DNA of 21,647 nt from Chthoniobacterales bacterium (GCA_013812515.1 JACCTI010000409.1:1-21647); one strand, 5' to 3'. Numbered from the stretch's first letter, positions 14,697-21,647 are shown. Program-made: numbers and translations. The notes: generated by a model not told the origin, from the sequence alone.

Positions 14697-15401
14697 ATGA
14701 AGTTTGTCGCACTGGGCGATTCCGCGCTCGTGGTGCATTTGCGCGAGGAACTCGGGAAGCCCAACGAGACGCTGACCGTGGTGCGGCGTGCTTTGGAACT
14801 CTTGCAGCGCGCCGCGCTGCCCGGTGTCACAGAGCTTACGGCGTCATATACCACCGTCGCTATTTTCTTCGATCCGGTGATCGTTGCCCGGCACGCCAAT
14901 GATGAATCGAGCACCCAGTGGTTGATCGCGCGCGTTACTCAAACCCTCCGAAAACCAAGAGCGTTTCGGGGGAAAGGCGGCGGAAAATTGTTCGAGATTC
15001 CAGTGTGCTACGACGGAGAATTCGCACTCGATCTCGCCGCCGTCGCGCAGCACGCCGGCGTTTCGGAGCAGGAAGTTGTACGACGTCACAGCGGCGGGGA
15101 GTACCGCGTGCACTGCATCGGATTCACGCCCGGTTTTCCTTACCTCAGTGGATTACCAGTGGAACTTGCGATCCCGCGCCGACCCTCCCCACGCAAGCAC
15201 GTGCCGATGGGCTCCGTCGCGATCGGTGGAGAGCAGACCGGAATTTATCCGCAAACATCTCCGGGAGGTTGGAATGTGATCGGTCGAACCCCGCGGCGCC
15301 TCTTCGACCCGGAACAAGCCCCTCCCGCCCTGCTGCAGGCGGGCGATTGCGTCCGCTTTCACCCGATTACACGAGCGGAATTCGAGACGCTGGCCCGATG
15401 A
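14697..15401 (+). CDS. pxpB: 5-oxoprolinase subunit B
   Basis: PxpB, PxpC and PxpA together form the prokaryotic ATP-dependent 5-oxoprolinase, which opens 5-oxo-L-proline (a by-product of glutamine and glutamate chemistry) to glutamate. This 234-residue protein matches PxpB (KipI/YbgJ, allophanate hydrolase subunit 1-like) in length and motifs: FVALGDSALVVHL at the start, LFEIPVCYDGEFALDLAAVA in the middle, then the signature VVRRHSGGEYRVHCIGFTPG with FPYLSGL, the basic PRRPSPRKHVPMGSVAIGG, and TGIYPQTSPGGWNVIGRTP. The ATG at 14697 follows GAGCGG and the stop of the small membrane protein by 4 bp. Its stop overlaps the pxpC start by ATGA at 15398-15401, indicating translational coupling. Confidence 0.93.
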   Translation: MKFVALGDSALVVHLREELGKPNETLTVVRRALELLQRAALPGVTELTASYTTVAIFFDPVIVARHANDESSTQWLIARVTQTLRKPRAFRGKGGGKLFEIPVCYDGEFALDLAAVAQHAGVSEQEVVRRHSGGEYRVHCIGFTPGFPYLSGLPVELAIPRRPSPRKHVPMGSVAIGGEQTGIYPQTSPGGWNVIGRTPRRLFDPEQAPPALLQAGDCVRFHPITRAEFETLAR

Positions 15402-16375
15402 AGTTACACGTGGCGCGCGCCGGCTTTTTCACGACCGTGCAGGATCTCGGTCGGGCGGGTTATCGCGCAAGCGGTGTTTCGGTGGGCGGCGCGCTTGATC
15501 CGCATGCAATGCGCGTCGCAAATCTACTCGTCGGAAACAACGAAGCCTCTGCGGGTTTGGAGCTGACGCTCGGGAGCGCGCGCCTGCAGTGCGATGACGA
15601 CCGCGTGATTGCCTGGGCTGGTGGTTCGTTCGACGTGCAAGTTGGCGGGCATCCAGTTGCTGGCGGCCGCCCGGCTCTTTTGCGCAAAGGCGAAGAATTG
15701 ATCGCGACGGCGCCTCCGGATGGCGCGCGTGCCTGGCTGGTCTTCTCCGGCGGTTTTGATGTGCCAGTCGTGCTTGGCAGCCGCTCGACTGATTTTCGGA
15801 GTAATTTCGGCGGATTTGAGGGCCGCGCTTTGCGGGATGGCGATCTCTTGAACCTTGGCAAATCGTTCCCGGGCACCGGGCGGATCGCGGCCCGGCTTCT
15901 GAAGTCGCACATCGCGAGCTGGGGCGCGTCTAACGAGTGGTCAAACACGCGAAGCAGTCACGGCTTCCTCCGTTTCATTCGCGGAGCGGCGTCATCGCAG
16001 TTTTCTCATGCGGCGTTATCTCGTGAATCTTTCCAAGTGACGGCGGAGTCCGACCGGATGGGCGTTCGGCTGGAAGGCGCGAAGCTGATGCGGACGGAGA
16101 TCACAGATTTGATTTCCGAAGCCGTCGTTCCCGGAACCATTCAGGTGCCGCCTGATGGACACCCGATTCTGCTGCTTGGAGATTGCCAAACCATCGGCGG
16201 CTACCCGAAAATCGCGCATGTGATCAGCGTTGATCTTCCCGCCGCTGCGCAACTACGTCCTGGGGACGCGGTGCGTTTCGCGGAGGTGACGCTCGAGCAA
16301 GCGCAGCAGCTGCTCCTCGCGCGCGAACGCGACCTGCAGCGGTTCCGCATCGGAATCAGGCTTCAGACGCAATGA
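15398..16375 (+). CDS. pxpC: 5-oxoprolinase subunit C
   Basis: A 325-residue biotin-dependent-carboxyltransferase-like protein (KipA/YbgK, allophanate hydrolase subunit 2 family), the partner of PxpB in 5-oxoprolinase. Motifs: MKLHVARAGFFTTVQDLGRA at the N-terminus, SVGGALDPHAMRVANLLVGN, LELTLGS, YLVFSGG-like AWLVFSGGFDVPVVLGSRST, FQVTAESDRMGVRLEG, ISEAVVPGTIQVPPDG, PILLLGDCQTIGGYPKIAHV and LRPGDAVRFAEVTLEQA. The frame stays open upstream to 14918 inside pxpB, but the ATG at 15398 is the family start and gives the four-base overlap with the pxpB stop. Its own stop overlaps the pxpA start in the same way at 16372-16375. The length is normal, about 310 residues being common. Confidence 0.93.
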   Translation: MKLHVARAGFFTTVQDLGRAGYRASGVSVGGALDPHAMRVANLLVGNNEASAGLELTLGSARLQCDDDRVIAWAGGSFDVQVGGHPVAGGRPALLRKGEELIATAPPDGARAWLVFSGGFDVPVVLGSRSTDFRSNFGGFEGRALRDGDLLNLGKSFPGTGRIAARLLKSHIASWGASNEWSNTRSSHGFLRFIRGAASSQFSHAALSRESFQVTAESDRMGVRLEGAKLMRTEITDLISEAVVPGTIQVPPDGHPILLLGDCQTIGGYPKIAHVISVDLPAAAQLRPGDAVRFAEVTLEQAQQLLLARERDLQRFRIGIRLQTQ

Positions 16376-17127
16376 GCCTAAGCGTGGATCTGAATGCGGA
16401 TCTCGGCGAAGGCGCCGGGCATGATGACGAGCTGCTCGCGCTCGTTAGCTCCGCCAACATCGCGTGCGGTTTTCATGCTGGAAATCCGGCCATGATGCGC
16501 AAGTCGATTCTGACGGCCAGGGAGCGTGGAGTGGGCGTCGGTGCGCATCCGAGCTTCGACGATCGGGAGAACTTCGGCCGGCGCGAGCTGCTGCTTCCTT
16601 CGGATGAGATCTTCGCGCTAGTCGTCTACCAGGTAGGCGCTTTTCAGGCAATCGCTCACTCGTTAGGCATGGAACCGCAGCACGTGAAACCGCACGGCGC
16701 GCTCTACAACATGGCGGCGCGTGACGAAGAAATTGCCGACGGGGTGGTGCGAGCGATTCGTGCGGTCGCTCCGAAGCTGATCGTGTTTGCACCCGGCGTG
16801 AGCGCGTTAGCGCGCGCGGCGGAGGCGAACGACGTGGCAATAGCACGCGAAGTCTTCGCGGATCGGAATTACATGCCGGACGGGTCGCTTGTTCCGCGGG
16901 AGCGGCCAGATGCGTTGCTTCATGATGCGGTGGAGGCGGCGAATCGCGTTTTCGGCATGCTGCGTGACAACAAGGTCCGCGCGGTCGACGGAAGCGAAAT
17001 CGCGGTGGAACCGGACACAATTTGCATTCATGGCGATACGCCTGGCGCGGTCCAGTTCGCCCGCGAACTTCGGCTGGCTTTGCACCAGATGGGCGTCGTG
17101 GTCGCCGCCCCCGGGAAATCTGAGTGA
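16372..17127 (+). CDS. pxpA: 5-oxoprolinase subunit A (LamB/YcsF family)
   Basis: A 251-residue TIM-barrel-like protein of the LamB/YcsF family, the third part of 5-oxoprolinase. It shows the family's opening VDLNADLGEGAGHDDELLAL with SSANIACGFHAGNPAMM, then GVGVGAHPSFDDRENFGRRE, YQVGAFQAIA, VKPHGALYNMAARD, EVFADRNYMPDGSLVPR and ICIHGDTPGAVQFA near the end. Length equals the usual 240-255. The ATG overlaps the pxpC stop by ATGA, and a GTGA at 17124-17127 joins its stop to a short ORF. The gene order B-C-A on one strand with four-base overlaps shows a tightly coupled operon whose three products assemble together in the cytoplasm. Confidence 0.95.
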   Translation: MSLSVDLNADLGEGAGHDDELLALVSSANIACGFHAGNPAMMRKSILTARERGVGVGAHPSFDDRENFGRRELLLPSDEIFALVVYQVGAFQAIAHSLGMEPQHVKPHGALYNMAARDEEIADGVVRAIRAVAPKLIVFAPGVSALARAAEANDVAIAREVFADRNYMPDGSLVPRERPDALLHDAVEAANRVFGMLRDNKVRAVDGSEIAVEPDTICIHGDTPGAVQFARELRLALHQMGVVVAAPGKSE

Positions 17128-17288
17128 GCAGCGAAGATAGAGCCTTCCGCGACGGTGCGGTCGTCTTCTTCACAGAGTGCACGCAGCAGACCCGGAAGCT
17201 ACTTGCCTGTTCGGATGCTCAAAAGATGCTGCGTGGAATTGGGGAACAACGTCGGGATCCGGTGATCCGGCGCTTAAAACCAGTTTAG
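17124..17288 (+). CDS. Small ORF translationally coupled to pxpA, unknown function
   Basis: A 54-residue frame starting with GTG at 17124, whose GTGA overlaps the pxpA stop exactly as the upstream genes overlap one another, and ending in TAG at 17286-17288. The product begins MSSEDRAFRDGAVVFFTECT, ends RRDPVIRRLKPV, and carries Cys residues at about 19 and 29. I recognise no family. Support for coding is the overlap and the lack of any gap otherwise; against it are its small size and lack of known homologues. Its stop codon also overlaps the stop of the convergent redoxin gene (17285-17287). Confidence 0.4.
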   Translation: MSSEDRAFRDGAVVFFTECTQQTRKLLACSDAQKMLRGIGEQRRDPVIRRLKPV

Positions 17289-17890
17289 TACTTCACCGAG
17301 CAGCCGTATGGCTTCGTATTCGAATGGCTAACCGGTTTCCCGGCAAGCGATTCGTCAAGCGCAACCTTCACGTAGTTCGTGGCGTTCGCGATGTCGGCTG
17401 GATCTGCAGTGGCCTTGCTGTCGATCGCGCCTTCATACACGATTTTGCCTTCGGGATTAACCACGAACATGTGCGGCGTGTTCTTCGCGCCATAAGCGCG
17501 ACCCGCTTTGCTGTCAGAGTCGAGCAGGAGCGTAGTCGAATTCATCTTCCAATCGGCCATCTGCTTCGTCGCGGCTTCGGGGGTGAGATAGCCTTCCTTC
17601 CCGGTTGCTGAGGAATCGATCGACATCCAGACGACTCCCTTCCCAGAATACTCCTGCTGAAGCTTCTGCATATTGCCGCTGCCGTAATGCTTTTTTACGA
17701 AGGGACATTGCGGATTGAACCACTCGAGCACGACGTATTTACCTTTGGATTGCGAAAGCGAATGCGTGGCACCCTTCGCGTCAGTCAACGAGAAATCCGG
17801 CGCGGCGCTGCCGACTTTCGGCGATTCAGCCGCAAAGACAGCCGTGACAGCGAATGTTGTGAGTGCGGTGATTAAGAGGGTCTTCTTCAT
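17285..17890 (-). CDS. Secreted redoxin (AhpC/TSA, thioredoxin-like) protein
   Basis: A 201-residue exported thioredoxin-fold protein. Residues 1-21 form a signal peptide (KKTLLITALTTFAVTAVFAA). The redoxin domain follows: VGSAAPDFSLTDAKGATHSL, YVVLEWFNPQCPFVKKHY with the single active-site C62, VVWMSIDSS, and TPHMFVVNPEGKIVYEGAID. The normal CxxC is replaced by CPFV, as in peroxiredoxin-like members. A second Cys, C197, lies in the conserved C-terminal KPYGCSVKY, so the pair C62/C197 may act as peroxidatic/resolving or as a long-range disulfide. The gene overlaps the end of dsbD by ATGA and is on the same transcript, so DsbD probably supplies its electrons in the periplasm. Substrate is unknown; a thiol peroxidase or disulfide reductase would both fit. 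Confidence 0.87.
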   Translation of the reverse strand: MKKTLLITALTTFAVTAVFAAESPKVGSAAPDFSLTDAKGATHSLSQSKGKYVVLEWFNPQCPFVKKHYGSGNMQKLQQEYSGKGVVWMSIDSSATGKEGYLTPEAATKQMADWKMNSTTLLLDSDSKAGRAYGAKNTPHMFVVNPEGKIVYEGAIDSKATADPADIANATNYVKVALDESLAGKPVSHSNTKPYGCSVKY

Positions 17891-20046
17891 GGTTGGTTGG
17901 TGGCGAGTTGCGGGGCGATGTTTTCGAGGTTTTCCAGGACGATGTTTTTGGTGAGGAGTTCCGGAAGGACAATCGGTGCGACCGATTTACCCGCGGGATA
18001 CAGAACGTATAATGGGACACCCGGGCGCCCAAATTGTTTAAGAATTTGCGTGATCGCTGGATCGCCGTTCGTCCAGTCGGCTTTGAATTTCACGATCCCG
18101 CGACGCGCGAATGCTTCGCGGACCGCGCTGCTCTCTAGGACGGTGGCTTCGTTGAATTTGCACGTCACGCACCAGGCGGCGGTGAAATCAACGAAGACCG
18201 GCCTGCCCTTCGCAAGCTCCGCCTCGAGAAGCTCGGGAGTGAAGGATTGCCAATCGTCTGAGGCGGGAGCAGGCGCGGCAGAGAGTGTCGTCTGCGCAAA
18301 TTTTCCGCCGATGAAATAGGCACCGCTGCCGAGTACGAGCACGACCCCGAGCAGGAGCACGAGCACGCGCGAGCCGGTGGAGGAGAGCGGCGTGATGAAG
18401 ACCCCCTTCATCCAGCAGGCGATGCTCACAAAAAGCAGAAACACCGATGTCCAGATAACGGCTTCGACGCCGCGTTGCGCTCCCAGGACCGAAAGTAGAA
18501 ACAGGAGCGTCGCGAGGAGCAGGAAGCCCATCAGTTGCTTGACGTGTTCCATCCACGCCCCGGGTTTCGGGAGGAATTTGAGCCACGCAGGCTGCGCGGA
18601 GAGGAGCAAATAGGGCGCGCTCATGCCCGCGGCGACCGCCACGAACATCAGGAGGATAATCCAGCTTGATTGCGTGAAGGCAAACCCGAGCGCGGTTCCG
18701 AGGAACGGCGCGGTGCACGGTGTAGCGAGAATCGTAGCGAACACTCCCTGGAAGAACGATCCGGCATCACCTTCCCGCGCAGTCCAGCCAAGCAAGCCGC
18801 GGTTCGCACTTTGCGGCAGCGTAATTTCGAAAACACCGAACAGGTTGAGCGCAAACACGAGCACGACAACGCTCATCGCGAGCACGAAGTATGAATTCGT
18901 GAATTGAAGCGCCCAGGTGATTTGGCCACCGCCGCGCTTGATCAGGATGAGCAGCAGCGCGAGGCCAACGAACCAGACGAAGATGCCAGCGACGAAGGAG
19001 AGTCCACTGCGTAAAATCCGGCGACGACTCTGTCCGGCGTGTTGGATGAAGCCGAAGATCTTGAGCGAGACCACCGGCAGCACGCACGGCATCAGGTTCA
19101 GAATAAAACCACCAATAAATCCGAAGAGCAGGAACTTGAGAACGCCGCCGGCAGCCGGTGCGGACTGCAGCGTCGAACTCGGCTTTGTCGCGACGGGCTG
19201 ATCGGGCTCAAGCAGCCATGCGTTGCGATCTGCTCCCTCGGTGGTCTGCCCGAAAACCACGACACCCGGAATGGAGCTTATCTTTTCGTCCTTCGTCTCG
19301 ATTGGGATCCGAAACGAAACGCTATCCGCTTCGCGTTGTGTCGTCGAATGTCCGACGACCACCGTCTCGCCGGGTAACGGATGGAACTCGACCGCGGGAT
19401 GACTCGCGACCGCGGAACTCTTCACCCGCAGCGTTAGCCCCTCATCGGCGCGCGACCACGATGCGCTCGCGACATTGCTCGTGGGCCAGGGTTGCGGCAA
19501 CGCTCGCTGAAAGCGGGAGAAAATGTCTTCATTTGCCGGAGCGGCGCTGGTTCCAACCGGCAACTCGAGACTCACTGTTGTGCCGCCGGGAATGCAAATC
19601 TTCTCGCAGACCAGCCAGTTCACCTCCGCACTGAGCTTCACCGCCGACTCGGACAGCGATGCCGGCGGTGTGATCTCCTGCATCAGGAGCACTTCGTCGT
19701 GGTAACCGTAGATCTGAATCTCGCCGGGCTCCTCGATCTTCAGCGCAGTCGGCCATTGAATCTCGCCGACCTTCCACTCGTTAGGCAAATCCCATTTGAT
19801 TTCTGTCGGAATGCCGGCGTCCCCGGGGAAGCGCCAGTAGGTGTGCCAGCCGGGAACCATCTGCAATAAAACGCCGACGGTGAACGGCTTCCCCGGCACA
19901 ATCGCGGTCGTGTTCGCGAGCAAGTGCGCCTGCACCAACTCGCGTCCCTCGTATACCTGAGCGTCCGCATCGCGGCCGCCCAAGCCGAGCAGGATCGCCG
20001 CGAAAAGGAGAGCGAAGGCGCGATGCGGCAGCGACATGCACTCCAT
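17887..20046 (-). CDS. dsbD: Thiol:disulfide interchange protein DsbD
   Basis: DsbD carries electrons from cytoplasmic thioredoxin across the inner membrane to periplasmic proteins. With the start at ATG 20046 the product has 719 residues (ATG 20037 is nearly as good; the frame is open to 20142 but only these starts give a signal peptide, LPHRAFALLFAAILLGLG). Domain order is complete. The periplasmic N-terminal DsbC-like domain has C147 and C151 (WLVCEKICIPGG). The eight-helix membrane core has its two reactive Cys at C321 (NLMPCVLPVVSLK) and C444 (ATPCTAPFLGTALG). The C-terminal thioredoxin domain has C626-V-T-C629 (AAWCVTCKFNEATVL). All six redox cysteines are present. It is longer than E. 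coli DsbD (565 residues), chiefly in the N-terminal periplasmic part. Its stop overlaps the start of the redoxin gene. Confidence 0.94.
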   Translation of the reverse strand: MECMSLPHRAFALLFAAILLGLGGRDADAQVYEGRELVQAHLLANTTAIVPGKPFTVGVLLQMVPGWHTYWRFPGDAGIPTEIKWDLPNEWKVGEIQWPTALKIEEPGEIQIYGYHDEVLLMQEITPPASLSESAVKLSAEVNWLVCEKICIPGGTTVSLELPVGTSAAPANEDIFSRFQRALPQPWPTSNVASASWSRADEGLTLRVKSSAVASHPAVEFHPLPGETVVVGHSTTQREADSVSFRIPIETKDEKISSIPGVVVFGQTTEGADRNAWLLEPDQPVATKPSSTLQSAPAAGGVLKFLLFGFIGGFILNLMPCVLPVVSLKIFGFIQHAGQSRRRILRSGLSFVAGIFVWFVGLALLLILIKRGGGQITWALQFTNSYFVLAMSVVVLVFALNLFGVFEITLPQSANRGLLGWTAREGDAGSFFQGVFATILATPCTAPFLGTALGFAFTQSSWIILLMFVAVAAGMSAPYLLLSAQPAWLKFLPKPGAWMEHVKQLMGFLLLATLLFLLSVLGAQRGVEAVIWTSVFLLFVSIACWMKGVFITPLSSTGSRVLVLLLGVVLVLGSGAYFIGGKFAQTTLSAAPAPASDDWQSFTPELLEAELAKGRPVFVDFTAAWCVTCKFNEATVLESSAVREAFARRGIVKFKADWTNGDPAITQILKQFGRPGVPLYVLYPAGKSVAPIVLPELLTKNIVLENLENIAPQLATNQP

Positions 20047-20119
20047 TACCACCTGACCGGCGGCCCAGCAACGCACCCAAACCCTGCACGTGGCTCGCCC
20101 TTTGCTCTGGTTTAATTGC

Positions 20120-20388
20120 ATGCGAATCCTCGTCTGCCTCATCGTTGTCGTCGTGATGGCAGGCGGTGTTTTGACGCATCGGAAAAGCGACCCTCCAGCG
20201 GCAGCTTCCGCTTCGAGCGTCTACTTGGCAAAGGCACAGCCTGCGCGACGCGCGACATAAGCCAGCAGGACTGGGTAAAGCGGTCGCTCGACCGCGCGAT
20301 GGATGTAAAACATCAGGTCGCGCAGCGGCAGAAAGGAAGACGGCACGAAATAACGCCCGCGACCAGCTGTTACGGGTTCAGCTCGTAA
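20120..20388 (+). pseudogene. Probably frameshifted small membrane-anchored protein
   Basis: An ATG at 20120 opens a 46-residue frame ending with TAA at 20258-20260. It starts MRILVCLIVVVVMAGGVLTH, an N-terminal membrane helix, then an Ala/Ser/Pro linker. Immediately after, in another frame, comes RDISQQDWVKRSLDRAMDVK with HQVAQRQKG, an amphipathic helix with G/C-ending codons, running to 20388. Helix anchor, low-complexity linker and a short amphipathic tail look like one small protein split by a single-base shift near 20245-20258. It diverges from dsbD, with 73 bp between the two starts. I recognise no family by name; the 46-residue form could be a genuine short protein instead. Confidence 0.4.
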
Positions 20389-20510
20389 ACCTCGATCAGC
20401 CCAATGTCCGATGAGTTGCTTCGGCTCTTCAGAAGGAGCGTAAAATTTCCCGGTATGACTTCGCGAAGGATGGCCGATTCCGCCAAACTCGACGGGCGAA
20501 GATGCAGGCT
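20370..20510 (-). pseudogene. Orphan C-terminal domain fragment of an exported protein
   Basis: The minus strand from about 20507 down to the stop at 20370-20372 encodes LHLRPSSLAESAILREVIPG then NFTLLLKSRSNSSDIGLIEV and YELNP. This resembles the C-terminal module of large exported proteins of Verrucomicrobia and Acidobacteria, of the general form SaIlatLaPGaYTAivsGvnnttGvgLVEVYDL. Only the last 45 or so residues are present, without start codon or the rest of any protein. They directly abut the stop of the secreted-protein gene at 20509, in a different frame. I read it as the tail of a lost gene. The family recognition is from memory of the pattern only. Confidence 0.5.
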
Positions 20511-21102
20511 ACGGATTGGTCGCGCGGAGTTTGGCCCGGATGGCCGCTTTAAAGTCAGTCGCACGGAGCGACTTTCCGGCAGTGGCGGCGATGCTGTTTT
20601 GCGGTGCAGAACCATGTCCATCTTTGCCAAGGGCTGCGAGATCTGTGACGGCTCGGCCCTTGTCGCTCTTCACGACATCTGCACCGGTCGTGCTGTCTTG
20701 TTCGACGCGGAAACGTCCGTGCATAATGCCGACAAGCGGGATGAACTGCGTGCCGTTATGTTCAACGAAAAGGATATCCCGGTCGCCCACTTTGAACTTG
20801 GGCGAATCGCTCACCTCCATCGTCTGATCACCGACCGTGCCGCCGAGCATTTGCATCGTGTAGCTTTTGCCAGGATTTCCCTTGATCGAATCATCCACCT
20901 GCACGGTCACGTAGCTAACAATGTGGCGTTGTCCGCCCTCGCCGACCCACTGTGATTGCACGTCGGTTACGGTGCCTTGGAAGATCAACTCCGCCTCCGC
21001 GACGAGTTCATCAAACGTTGGCGGAATGACTGTGGTGGCATGCGCGCCCGCTATGGTCATGAGCGTGCAAATAGCCAAAAGGAACGGACGGATGGTTTTC
21101 AT
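20509..21102 (-). CDS. Secreted protein of unknown function
   Basis: A 197-residue protein with a clear signal peptide (MKTIRPFLLAICTLMTIAGAHA, cleavage near 22). The mature part starts TTVIPPTFDELVAEAELIFQ, followed by GTVTDVQSQW, then strand-rich segments: YVTVQVDDSIKGNPGKSYTM, MLGGTVGDQTMEVSDSPKFK, VGDRDILFVEHNG and FIPLVGIMHGRFRV. This reads as a beta-sandwich/OB-like fold of about 120 residues, then a polar C-terminal tail. There are no cysteines in the mature part and no catalytic motif I can name. The codon pattern is normal for the window. It may be a stand-alone exported protein; similar unnamed proteins occur near extracellular metalloprotease genes in related bacteria, but none is here. 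Confidence 0.8.
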   Translation of the reverse strand: MKTIRPFLLAICTLMTIAGAHATTVIPPTFDELVAEAELIFQGTVTDVQSQWVGEGGQRHIVSYVTVQVDDSIKGNPGKSYTMQMLGGTVGDQTMEVSDSPKFKVGDRDILFVEHNGTQFIPLVGIMHGRFRVEQDSTTGADVVKSDKGRAVTDLAALGKDGHGSAPQNSIAATAGKSLRATDFKAAIRAKLRATNP

Positions 21103-21263
21103 GAAGAGAAAGCTTGTTTGGGAGGCTGCTCTGCGGAGGAAGAACTTGCGGAACGTCCCACGGGTTGCGCGAAAAATCTATCGGTTCTCGCTTCGATTAC
21201 AGATCGAGATGGTAGCGAGGAGCGACCCGAGCGCCGGCGCGACGAGGGACGCGCGGCAATGCC
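21103..21263. other. Intergenic spacer between secreted protein and cupin genes
   Basis: 161 bp separating two leftward genes. It must contain the promoter and leader of the secreted-protein gene if that gene is transcribed separately. I see no strong promoter, hairpin or small ORF in it. Confidence 0.4.
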
Positions 21264-21647
21264 TCAGATTTTTGGCGGCCATTCAACGCCGGCTAGTTCT
21301 TTCGGCAACTGCTGCGGATCGACTGGATAAATGAGCGACAGGTCCATCTGCGATTTTGAGCCTTTTAGAAATTCCAGCTCCTCCGGCGCGCCAATGATCA
21401 ACCAGAGCGTCTCGGCCCCGGTGTCGTTGAATACCTGGCGCAACTGCTCTGGGCCCACCAATACGCCGCCGTATTTCGGCACCGTCACCGTCTCATCACC
21501 CACACGCATGCGACCGACGCCTTCGAGCACGAAGTAGAATTCCTCCGCGCGAATGTGTTTGTGCAACGTGTTGGCGGTCTTCGGCGGCAAGCGCCAGAGC
21601 CGCGCGCCGAGGTTCTCGCTGCCGGTGCGCTCCAGATAGTCCGCGTT
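21264..21647 (-). CDS. Cupin-domain protein (5' end outside window)
   Basis: The minus-strand frame is open to the right edge; an internal TTG at 21590 is not a convincing start, because the family-like sequence continues upstream (ENLGARLWRLPPKTANTLHK). At least 127 residues are present. The single cupin fold shows H in TLHKHIRAEEFYFVLEGVG (metal-binding HxH...E, here HKH and E), RMRVGDETVTVPKYGGVLVG, and LRQVFNDTGAETLWLIIGAP as the second conserved block. Cupins bind a metal or small ligand; sugar isomerases, dioxygenases and sensors share this fold, so no reaction can be given. The C-terminus DLSLIYPVDPQQLPKELAGV followed by EWPPKI is complete. Confidence 0.8.
   Translation of the reverse strand, partial: NADYLERTGSENLGARLWRLPPKTANTLHKHIRAEEFYFVLEGVGRMRVGDETVTVPKYGGVLVGPEQLRQVFNDTGAETLWLIIGAPEELEFLKGSKSQMDLSLIYPVDPQQLPKELAGVEWPPKI

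Noticed and set aside
14918..15397. Upstream extension of the pxpC frame inside pxpB
   Set aside because: The extension is Arg/Ser/Pro-rich shadow of pxpB; the ATG at 15398 matches the family N-terminus and the ATGA overlap.
17250..17275. GATCCGG repeats after pxpA considered as a terminator
   Set aside because: It is a short direct repeat (gatccggtgatccgg) rather than a convincing stem, no T run follows, and the frame of the 54-codon ORF passes through it.
20404..20955. 183-residue plus-strand frame opposite the secreted-protein gene
   Set aside because: The minus strand has a signal peptide and coherent strand-rich protein; the plus frame has neither.
1..21647. tRNA, rRNA, riboswitch, CRISPR array, insertion sequence or defence genes
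   Set aside because: No cloverleaf, regular spaced repeats, transposase motifs or known defence domains were seen on either strand by reading.

Overview
The window looks like a chromosomal, mostly housekeeping stretch of a GC-rich Gram-negative bacterium (roughly 60% GC by eye). I infer a soil Verrucomicrobiota of the Chthoniobacterales / Candidatus Udaeobacter type. The grounds are a Chlamydia-type CADD homologue, SurA and DsbD (so a periplasm), a lipoprotein L,D-transpeptidase, and GC-rich palindromic repeats between genes. No rRNA, tRNA, CRISPR array, transposase or phage gene was found. The taxonomic call is an inference and was not checked by any search.

Layout. 1-504: 3' part of a Gly/Tyr-rich exported protein with a peptidoglycan-binding domain. 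561-1651 (minus): an overlapping pair, FmdB-type zinc ribbon and zinc-ribbon membrane protein. 1825-2436 (plus): lipoprotein L,D-transpeptidase. 2514-9661 (plus): a run of DAHP synthase, Mfd, SurA-like chaperone, PdxA and an ABC-2 permease. The surA-pdxA pairing is the same as in Escherichia coli. 9678-9798: a 22-bp perfect inverted repeat at a convergent junction. 9800-13884 (minus): a CADD-like para-aminobenzoate synthase downstream of a fused trehalose synthase/maltokinase, with a second palindromic element between them. 13885-14416: a broken DUF190 gene in an otherwise empty divergent spacer. 14417-17288 (plus): a 5-oxoprolinase operon (pxpB-pxpC-pxpA) with a small membrane protein in front and an unlisted 54-codon ORF behind. 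17285-20046 (minus): dsbD and a secreted redoxin, overlapping by ATGA. 20120-20510: debris, comprising a probably frameshifted small membrane protein and an orphan C-terminal domain. 20509-21102 (minus): a secreted protein of unknown function. 21264 to the right edge (minus): a cupin protein.

How the genes work together. Several units concern the envelope: L,D-transpeptidase and PG-binding protein (wall), SurA (outer-membrane protein folding), DsbD plus redoxin (periplasmic reductant). Others are metabolic: DAHP synthase (entry to the shikimate pathway), CADD (a pABA route that does not need chorismate), PdxA (vitamin B6), TreS-Mak (trehalose/maltose 1-phosphate) and PxpABC (5-oxoproline recycling to glutamate). 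Mfd is the DNA-repair member.

The most interesting items are: the CADD homologue, which keeps every residue I recall as needed for its self-sacrificing pABA chemistry and is bracketed by two related palindromes; an over-represented 8-mer, CTCGTTAG, spread over both strands and several reading phases; and three eroded genes (DUF190, the small membrane protein, the C-terminal fragment). I see no defence island or clearly new multi-gene system here.
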